The notes under the pieces were generated by a model that was not told the origin of the DNA, did not search any database, and worked only from the letters and a program-made list of their open reading frames with translations. The translations under genes were made by a program, and so were the position numbers. From assembly GCA_016210495.1 (NCBI GenBank), contig JACQUC010000208.1, forward strand, positions 1-64,000: DNA of 64,000 nucleotides, in the 5' to 3' direction. Of the stretch, positions 58,445 to 64,000 are shown one piece after another (position 1 is the stretch's first letter; every line of letters begins with the position of its first letter). This DNA comes from Chloroflexota bacterium (GTDB taxonomy: Bacteria; Chloroflexota; FW602-bin22; JACPRP01).

Positions 58445-58588
58445 ATGATGAATATCCTTTTCGCTACGGATGGCTCGCCGTCGGCTGCCGCCGCCGAGCT
58501 GTTGCCGAAGCTCTCACTTCCACACGAGACCCGTGTTTGGGTGGCCAGTGTGTTGCGTAAGCTTCCTCGTCCCGCGCTTTCCTGGTAA
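58445..58588 (+). pseudogene. Remnant of a universal stress protein (UspA) gene
   Basis: The frame reads MMNILFATDGSPSAAAAELL followed by SLPHETRVWVASVLRK, typical of the first 40 residues of a UspA domain (ATDGS motif). It stops at TAA 58586-58588, where a full domain needs about 100 more residues. The ATP-loop region is missing, so this is a truncated relic. Confidence 0.65.
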
Positions 58589-58612
58589 TAGGTACGGAGG
58601 AAAGGCACTTTC

Positions 58613-59962
58613 TTGCTGACAAGGGATCGTAGCACAGCCAGAGACGGCCGACTGTTATCGTTGGTTGTCCTGCTCCTAATAATGGGGTTTCAAGCAACCG
58701 GCTTGCGCATCGAAGGGGCAGCGGGCGGTGAGATTCGACTCCTGGAAATCGACGGCGTGATCAACCCTCTAGCCGCCCAGTATCTGGCGCGGGGGGTGCG
58801 AGAGGCGACGGATGCGCAGGCGGGACTTGTGGTCTTGCGCCTCAACACACCTGGAGGCCTGGAGAGCTCTATGCGGGAGATGACCCAGACGATACTCAAC
58901 TCTCCCGTGCCGGTGGTAGTCTACGTCACCCCGGCGGGAGCGCGGGCGGCCTCTGCCGGCATGTTCATCACCCTCGCAGCGCATATCGCCGCAATGGCCC
59001 CAGGAACAAACATTGGGGCAGCCCATCCCGTCGGGATTGGTGGAGAGACCGACCCGGTGATGACAGAGAAGCTGGTAAGCGATGCGGCTGCCCTGGCCAG
59101 GGCGATTGCCGCAGCGAGAGGCCGCAACGCCGCCTGGGCCGAGCGGGCCGTGCGGGAAAGCGTTTCCGTCACTGCCGAAGAAGCACTAGACCTGGGCGTT
59201 ATCGACCTGGTGGCGAATGACCTCGGCGAGCTCCTCACCCGGATCGACGGTCGACGGATCACCACCAGCACAGGTGAGATAACACTACGGACAGCCGAGG
59301 CTCAACTGGTCGAAAGCCCGATGACGCTTCCCGAGAGAATACTCCAAACCATCGCCGATCCGAACATCGCCTACATTCTTCTCACTATCGGGTTCATCGG
59401 CATCATTGCCGAGCTCTATAATCCAGGCGCACTCTTCCCCGGCATCGTCGGCGCCATCTCCCTCATTCTGGCGTTTGCAGCTTTCGGCAGTCTGCCCATC
59501 AACTGGGCGGGGGTGCTTCTCATACTGTTGGCGATCGGGCTCTTTATCGCCGAACTGTATACCGAGGGGATCGGTATCCTGGCGGTGGGCGGAATCATCG
59601 CTTTTATCCTTGGCTCGTTGATGCTCTATACCCCATTGACCCCGACTTCGCCAACGATGCCTGAAGTAAGCGTGAGCCCTTTGCTGATAGCGATTATGAC
59701 CGCGGGAATAGCCGCTTTCTTCGTTCTCGTTCTGCGCGCCGTATTGCAGTCGCGGCGAACTCCTGTCGTCACCGGCATCCAGGGTCTGATCGGGCATACC
59801 GGCGTAGCAATCTCCGACCTGATGCCCGCGGGAATCGTGAGAGTGGATGGTGAGCAGTGGAGCGCTCTGGCCGAGACTGAGCCCATCCGAGCAGGAGAGG
59901 AGGTGCAAGTTACTGGCGTAGCTGGTGTCACTCTGAAAGTGAGGCCATTCGTTAGGCCGTAA
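58613..59962 (+). CDS. NfeD-family membrane serine protease (ClpP-fold plus NfeD)
   Basis: The 449-residue protein has a signal/anchor helix, a ClpP-fold domain (VVLRLNTPGGLESSMREM, nucleophile Ser in ARAASAGMFITLA), four to five membrane helices (about residues 245-385) and a C-terminal OB-type NfeD domain (GLIGHTGVAISDLMPAGIVR). In archaeal 1510-N-type proteases the general base is Lys in an AEK motif; here the place reads WAERAVRESVSV, so Lys is Arg. Activity is therefore uncertain. It is coupled to a stomatin gene 28 nt downstream, the usual partner and substrate. The start is TTG (LTRDR) or further on. Confidence 0.88.
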   Translation: MLTRDRSTARDGRLLSLVVLLLIMGFQATGLRIEGAAGGEIRLLEIDGVINPLAAQYLARGVREATDAQAGLVVLRLNTPGGLESSMREMTQTILNSPVPVVVYVTPAGARAASAGMFITLAAHIAAMAPGTNIGAAHPVGIGGETDPVMTEKLVSDAAALARAIAAARGRNAAWAERAVRESVSVTAEEALDLGVIDLVANDLGELLTRIDGRRITTSTGEITLRTAEAQLVESPMTLPERILQTIADPNIAYILLTIGFIGIIAELYNPGALFPGIVGAISLILAFAAFGSLPINWAGVLLILLAIGLFIAELYTEGIGILAVGGIIAFILGSLMLYTPLTPTSPTMPEVSVSPLLIAIMTAGIAAFFVLVLRAVLQSRRTPVVTGIQGLIGHTGVAISDLMPAGIVRVDGEQWSALAETEPIRAGEEVQVTGVAGVTLKVRPFVRP

Positions 59963-59990
59963 GGGCTTTGTTACCTCAGGAGGCATAGAA

Positions 59991-60872
59991 GTGACCACAG
60001 AGAATCTGGCGAACTTGATCGTGGTAGCCTTGCTGGTACTGCTGGCGGTGATACTGTTGCGGATGGCGATCCGCATCGTGCCGGAGTATCAGCGCCTGGT
60101 GATGTTCCGTATCGGCCGGGTCATCGGAGCCTTGGGGCCGGGCCTGGTGCTAATGATTCCCTTCATCGACAGAGGTGTGCGTGCTGACCTGCGTGAGCGC
60201 TTCTTTGACGTGCCCCCTCAGACCTGCATCACGGAAGATAACGCTTCGGTATCTATCGACTTTCTGGTCTACATGAAGATCGTGGATGCCATGCCGAGTG
60301 TGTTGAACGTTGAAGACTACGAGGGCGCCGCGAGAGGCATCGCCATAACCACCTTGCGTGCGGTGGTAGGCGACATGCTTCTGGACGAGGTGTTGGCCAA
60401 GCGAGAACGGATCAACGAATCCCTGCGAGGAAAGCTGGACGAGGTGACCAATCGTTGGGGCATCAAGGTGACGGCGGTAGAGATTCGCGAGATAATTCCA
60501 CCGCGAGAGATCCTGGAGGCAATGAGTCGGCAGATGTCCGCCGAGCGAAGCCGACGCGCCATGGTCACCGAGGCCGACGGCAAACGTGACGCGGCCATCC
60601 GCGTCGCCGAGGGACAAAAGCAAGCGGCGATCCTGGAGGCCGAGGGTGCACGTCAGGCCGCTATTCTGAGAGCGGAAGGGTTTGCCCTGGCCTTGGACAA
60701 GGTCTTCGCGGTGGCCCGCAATGTGGATAGCAAGACAATGAGCCTGCAGTACCTGGAGACCCTGAAGGCTCTCGGCACAGCCCCAGCCACGAAGTTGGTC
60801 GTGCCGATCGAGTTTACAAGCCTGCTCAGACCCTTCCTGGGCCACGTAGGCAAAGCCACAGAGCAGCCGTAA
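59991..60872 (+). CDS. Stomatin/slipin-family SPFH protein
   Basis: The 293-residue protein has a membrane hairpin (LIVVALLVLLAVILLRMAI), an SPFH domain (RIVPEYQRLVMFRIGRVIGA, then LGPGLVLMIPFIDRGVRADL), and an Ala/Glu-rich coiled coil (EGQKQAAILEAEGARQAAIL). GTG start has AGGAGG upstream. SPFH proteins form membrane scaffolds and are cleaved near the C-terminus by the NfeD protease partner. The paired gene is directly upstream. Confidence 0.92.
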   Translation: MTTENLANLIVVALLVLLAVILLRMAIRIVPEYQRLVMFRIGRVIGALGPGLVLMIPFIDRGVRADLRERFFDVPPQTCITEDNASVSIDFLVYMKIVDAMPSVLNVEDYEGAARGIAITTLRAVVGDMLLDEVLAKRERINESLRGKLDEVTNRWGIKVTAVEIREIIPPREILEAMSRQMSAERSRRAMVTEADGKRDAAIRVAEGQKQAAILEAEGARQAAILRAEGFALALDKVFAVARNVDSKTMSLQYLETLKALGTAPATKLVVPIEFTSLLRPFLGHVGKATEQP

Positions 60873-60900
60873 ACACGGCATAACTTGAGGGCAAGAAGAA

Positions 60901-60929
60901 GGGATTTCGGGTTTGCCTCCCGAAATCCC
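60901..60929. terminator. 11-bp hairpin between convergent genes
   Basis: GGGATTTCGGG (60901-60911) pairs with CCCGAAATCCC (60919-60929) around a 7-nt loop, after the stomatin stop. On the minus strand TTCTTCTTG follows, so it best serves the gene at 60959-61771. Confidence 0.65.
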
Positions 60930-60958
60930 ACTGTGTCCGCGTGCCGGGTCTTCGGATG

Positions 60959-61771
60959 CTACCGCAGCACCCTCTCCTGCACGAACGGCCCGTGCCAGGT
61001 GTGGTACCACACGTCGCCGGTGGACGCGTTCACGCTGATCATCCCCACGACCTCGGTGCCACGGTGCACGTGCACCGTGTAGTAGCCGTAGTACGCGTCG
61101 ATGGGGCCCACGGTAGACCTCGGCAGGAACCCATCCAGAAACGTCTGGGCTATCCTGGATGCTTCATCCTGGGCGAGGACGGTCGAGGGAGCCGGCGACG
61201 TCGGCTGCTGCTGCGGCGCCACTCCCGGCATCATTCCGCCGCCAGGGCCCATCATTCCCCCGGGCCCTGGCCCGCCGCCTGGCCCCATCATGCCACCTGG
61301 ACCCATCATACCCCCGGGCCCCATCATGCCGCCCGCCATCATCCCGTACTTGGTGTTCCACATCATATTCGGTCCGGGCTCGGGCATAGTGTTGCCGGTG
61401 TATCGGTCGATCAGGATCTCAAACGCGTGCGTGCCGGTACTGCGCTCGACGAACGGCACGTAGTAGTTCTGGCTGAACTCCATTATCTCGTCGTAGCCGA
61501 GGTCCGGGTTGTTGAGTCCGGATCGGTACGTCTCGGCGATCTGCATTGCGCGCTCCAACCCGATGGGGGTGGCCGCACGGTTGTAAGGGCCGCCCATCAT
61601 GCCCGTCATCATCGCCATCATCGTGGTGGGCATAGTTGTGAGATCGGGCCCGGGCGTGGCCTGCAGAGGGGGGGCATCGACCGGCCCCGCGAGGGCGGCC
61701 ACGCCCACCATTCCGAGCGTCCCCAAGGCTACCAGTACCAGGACCAGCGCCAGATAAGCGCTCTTGTCCAT
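60959..61771 (-). CDS. Exported Met/Gly/Pro-rich protein with PepSY-like domains
   Basis: The 270-residue protein starts at ATG 61771, 6 nt after GGAGGT. A signal peptide (LALVLVLVALGTLGMVGVAAL) is followed by two PepSY-like units: AMQIAETYRSGLNNPDLGYD with FEILIDRYTGNTMPEPG, and ASRIAQTFLDGFLPRSTVG with GMISVNASTGDVWYHTWHG. Between them is a low-complexity stretch of GPGGMM units (about residues 142-178). Many exposed Met and His residues suggest metal (copper) binding, but this is inference. Confidence 0.7.
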   Translation of the reverse strand: MDKSAYLALVLVLVALGTLGMVGVAALAGPVDAPPLQATPGPDLTTMPTTMMAMMTGMMGGPYNRAATPIGLERAMQIAETYRSGLNNPDLGYDEIMEFSQNYYVPFVERSTGTHAFEILIDRYTGNTMPEPGPNMMWNTKYGMMAGGMMGPGGMMGPGGMMGPGGGPGPGGMMGPGGGMMPGVAPQQQPTSPAPSTVLAQDEASRIAQTFLDGFLPRSTVGPIDAYYGYYTVHVHRGTEVVGMISVNASTGDVWYHTWHGPFVQERVLR

Positions 61772-61851
61772 TGTCATCACCTCCGCCGCACCTGCGTGGC
61801 AAGATCGATGCCATTTATCTCGAACCAGACAGCAGAGCAGACCGATGGTTG

Positions 61852-61860
61852 TGGTATAAT
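61852..61860 (+). promoter_or_regulatory. Extended -10 promoter of the dehydratase-related genes
   Basis: TGGTATAAT (61852-61860) is an exact extended -10 element. No -35 match is seen. The predicted leader to ATG 61902 is about 35 nt. Confidence 0.55.
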
Positions 61861-61901
61861 TTACGATGTGGAGGCACAAGGCGCAGCTCTTGGGGGAGAA
61901 G

Positions 61902-62954
61902 ATGGCTTTCACCCTGGGCATACCGCGGGCTCTTCTCTATTACAAATACTTCCCGCTGTGGGAGACGTTCTTCACGCGACTGGGCGTCGGCGTGGTCGTT
62001 TCGCCGGCCACCAACCGTGCTGTCCTTGCCAAAGCCATCGAGTTCGCGGAGAGCGAGTTCTGCCTGCCGGTGAAGGTTTTCCACGGACACGTCCTGGCGC
62101 TCAGGGATCAAGTCGACGCGATCTTCGTGCCGCGCGTCGTGAGCATGAAGAAGGGCACCTACACCTGCCCGAAGTTCTTCGGGCTGCCCGATATCGTAGC
62201 TTGCCTGCCCGAGACTTTGCCACCCATCATCTCCCCAGTCTTCAACTTGCGCCTGGGCCGGCGTCACTACTACGGCGCGGTCTACGAGCTTGGGCACCGG
62301 TTCGAGAAGAATCCGGCGAAAATCTTCCTGGCTTGGCAGGAGGCTTCCTCGCGTCTGAAGCGATTCCAGCGGGAGATGCAGCTTGGTCTGACGCCCGTCG
62401 ACCTTCTCGGCGGCGGGGACGAAACCACGGAGGCACGGAGGCACGGAGGGGTGCCGGGGCCATTGGCTTCAGGGGGCCGGACGGTGGAAAGGCCGAGCGG
62501 GCGCGCTGGAGCCAATCGCGACCTGGTGGTGGGTCTGGTTGGACACTCCTACAACCTGTATGATGCCTACGTGAGCGCTAATCTGATCGAGACGCTTCGC
62601 CGCTACGGGGTGACGGTTCTCGTGGGCGAGGGTGTTCCCCACGAGGTCGCGGACCGCGAGGCGAGCACACTGCCGAAGGAACTATACTGGTCGTACGAGA
62701 GGGAGGTTGTGGGCGCCGCCTATCATTGGCTAAGAACCGGTTCGGTCGACGGCATCGTCTATCTACGTTCTTTTGCCTGTGGCCCCGACTCCATCGTGCA
62801 GGTGCTGCTGGACGACGAGGCGCGCAAGCATCCCGCAGTTAGTACGATGTCGCTAGCCATAGATGAGCATACGGCGGAGGCGGGTGTCATCACCCGCGTG
62901 GAGGCCTTTCTGGACATGCTTCAGAGGAAGCGGTGGAGGCGGCAATGCGGCTGA
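61902..62954 (+). CDS. CoA-dehydratase activase-related protein (DUF2229/COG3580 type)
   Basis: The 350-residue protein starts at ATG 61902 after GGGGGAG. It begins TLGIPRALLYYKYFPLWETF and has the cluster-type Cys positions ESEFCLPVKVFHGHV, KKGTYTCPKFFGLPD and YLRSFACGPDSIVQVLL. It belongs to the 2-hydroxyacyl-CoA dehydratase/activator group. An unusual low-complexity insert (about residues 177-210) coincides with an ACGGAGGC repeat in the DNA (62424-62449). Its stop overlaps the next gene by 10 nt. Confidence 0.8.
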   Translation: MAFTLGIPRALLYYKYFPLWETFFTRLGVGVVVSPATNRAVLAKAIEFAESEFCLPVKVFHGHVLALRDQVDAIFVPRVVSMKKGTYTCPKFFGLPDIVACLPETLPPIISPVFNLRLGRRHYYGAVYELGHRFEKNPAKIFLAWQEASSRLKRFQREMQLGLTPVDLLGGGDETTEARRHGGVPGPLASGGRTVERPSGRAGANRDLVVGLVGHSYNLYDAYVSANLIETLRRYGVTVLVGEGVPHEVADREASTLPKELYWSYEREVVGAAYHWLRTGSVDGIVYLRSFACGPDSIVQVLLDDEARKHPAVSTMSLAIDEHTAEAGVITRVEAFLDMLQRKRWRRQCG

Positions 62955-64000
62955 CTTTTCCACACATGGGCCAATCGGAGCTTGTGCTGTCGGATTTCTT
63001 CACGCGAGTGGGGACCGAGTTCGTGGCACCACCGCGGACCACAATCAGAACGCTTCAGTTGGGGTTTCGCCATGCGCCCGAAGGCGCCTGCCTTCCGTTG
63101 AAGGTCACCCTGGGTAACATGATCGAGGGGCTGGAGCGGGGTGCCGACACAGTGCTGATGCTGGGGGGCAGCGGACCCTGCCGGCTCGGGTATTACGCCG
63201 AGGCGCAAAGGCGGATGCTCCAAGCGGCGGGTTACGAATTCGAGATGATCGTTTTCGAGGGGCCCTCGCGTGGCTTCCTGCGCTTCATCGCGGAGTGCCG
63301 GCGCTTGGCCCCCAAAAGGTCGCTCTGGCAGATGTGGAAGGCGCTAAAGATCGCGTTCCAGAAGGCCAGTGCCCTCGACGAGATCGAGAAGAAGGTGCTG
63401 GAGGTACGGGCCTATGAGCGGGATGGCGGAAGCACCAACCGCGCCTGGGAACAGGCGCTCACTCTGATGGTGGGGGCGCAAGCGCCCGAGGAGATCGATC
63501 TCGCCAGGCTCAAGGCGCTGGCATTGCTCGACGACGTCGACAAAGATGTCCGTCGAGAGGTCCTGAGGGTGGGCATAGTCGGCGAGTTTTTCATTCTGTT
63601 GGAGCCTTTTCTCAAGTTCGATATGGAAGTTGAGCTGGGCCACGCTGGTGTCTATCTCGAGCGCTCGATCTATACCTCGAGCTGGGCGAATCCGATAAGC
63701 AAACATCCTGTTACGGGAGTTACCCACGATGACGAGGCAGCGGCGGCCCGGCCGTATCTGAATCATTCCGTAGGGGGCGACGGACTCGCCACGGTTGGCA
63801 ACACGGTTCTCTACGCGCGGCGCGGCTTCGACGGCATCGTACATCTGATGCCTTTCACCTGCATGCCCGATGCCATCGCGAAAGGGATCATGAGGCGTGT
63901 GAGCCGTGACCTGCGCATTCCGGTCCTGACTTTCGTCATCGACGAGCATACCGGCAAAGCGGGGATCGCGACTCGCCTGGAAGCGTTCGTGGACCTTCTT
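62945..64000 (+). CDS. CoA-dehydratase-related protein (COG3581 type), cut by window end
   Basis: The frame from ATG 62945 is open to the end of the window (352 codons, no stop). It reads RLTFPHMGQSELVLSDFFTR and has Cys motifs GACLPLKVTLGNMIEG, LMLGGSGPCRLGYYAE and LMPFTCMPDAIAKG, plus VLTFVIDEHTGKAGIATRLE near the end. It pairs with the COG3580-type gene upstream with a 10-nt overlap. Families of this kind act with an ATP-dependent activator (BadF/HgdC type), whose gene is expected just beyond the window. Reaction unknown. Confidence 0.82.
   Translation, partial: MRLTFPHMGQSELVLSDFFTRVGTEFVAPPRTTIRTLQLGFRHAPEGACLPLKVTLGNMIEGLERGADTVLMLGGSGPCRLGYYAEAQRRMLQAAGYEFEMIVFEGPSRGFLRFIAECRRLAPKRSLWQMWKALKIAFQKASALDEIEKKVLEVRAYERDGGSTNRAWEQALTLMVGAQAPEEIDLARLKALALLDDVDKDVRREVLRVGIVGEFFILLEPFLKFDMEVELGHAGVYLERSIYTSSWANPISKHPVTGVTHDDEAAAARPYLNHSVGGDGLATVGNTVLYARRGFDGIVHLMPFTCMPDAIAKGIMRRVSRDLRIPVLTFVIDEHTGKAGIATRLEAFVDLL

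Noticed and set aside
60941..62563. 540-residue plus-strand open frame
   Set aside because: It crosses antisense to the PepSY-like gene and out of frame with the dehydratase-related gene; its His/Arg-rich residues are shadow-frame composition.

Overview
The window is GC-rich, densely coded bacterial DNA and most likely comes from a Chloroflexota genome, probably an uncultured lineage. The best lineage clue is the secreted protein at 42001-43515. It carries two copies of an FGYP...VQYFQRAR-type repeat before a TolB-like propeller, an arrangement I associate with Chloroflexota. Paired tungsten/molybdenum aldehyde:ferredoxin oxidoreductases, CHR, VTC/CotH/DUF4956 genes and many short palindromic repeats fit that assignment but do not prove it. 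No rRNA, tRNA or CRISPR array was seen.

Layout. 1-8371: a repeat element, a broken radical-SAM gene, a DUF433/DUF5615 toxin-antitoxin pair, and a minus-strand operon: aldehyde oxidoreductase, FAD reductase, fused ABC permease, Asp/Glu-racemase-like protein. 8805-22235: a defence island. A ClpP-fold serine protease is divergent from a compact BREX type 3-like operon (BrxF-like, BrxC/DUF6079, PglX-like methylase, PglZ, BrxA), followed by three tandem MNT/HEPN pairs. No helicase (BrxHII) gene is present and BrxF has lost its P-loop. 22239-34130: metabolic genes (M20 and M24 hydrolases, an ABC solute-binding lipoprotein, a second aldehyde oxidoreductase, an ABC ATPase, an MFS exporter, a crotonase, a thiolase-like/OB-fold pair). 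The importer parts (permease 3228, binding protein 24748, ATPase 29051) each occur once and may form one split transporter.

34134-43886: a frameshifted HEAT/zinc-ribbon gene, a Phd/PIN toxin-antitoxin pair, a chromate transporter, two tandem MFS paralogues and secreted proteins. 43916-53028: an envelope block with a MacAB-type exporter, a polyphosphate-polymerase-like module (CotH kinase, VTC domain, DUF4956), an amidase and a small secreted protein. Four promoters in 40.4-52.3 kb carry four hexamers related to TTAACA, spaced every 11 bp, with a -10 element 9 nt after the last one. This is the geometry of PhoB/PhoP-type boxes and would tie these genes into one regulon, probably phosphate starvation.

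53180-64000: a second amidase, a Tat-exported DUF362 protein, remnants of a P-type ATPase and a universal stress protein on either side of a Kef-type antiporter, an NfeD-protease/stomatin pair, a Met/Gly/Pro-rich exported protein, and two 2-hydroxyacyl-CoA dehydratase/activase-related genes (COG3580/COG3581 type), the second cut by the window end. All calls come from reading the sequence; no database search was run.
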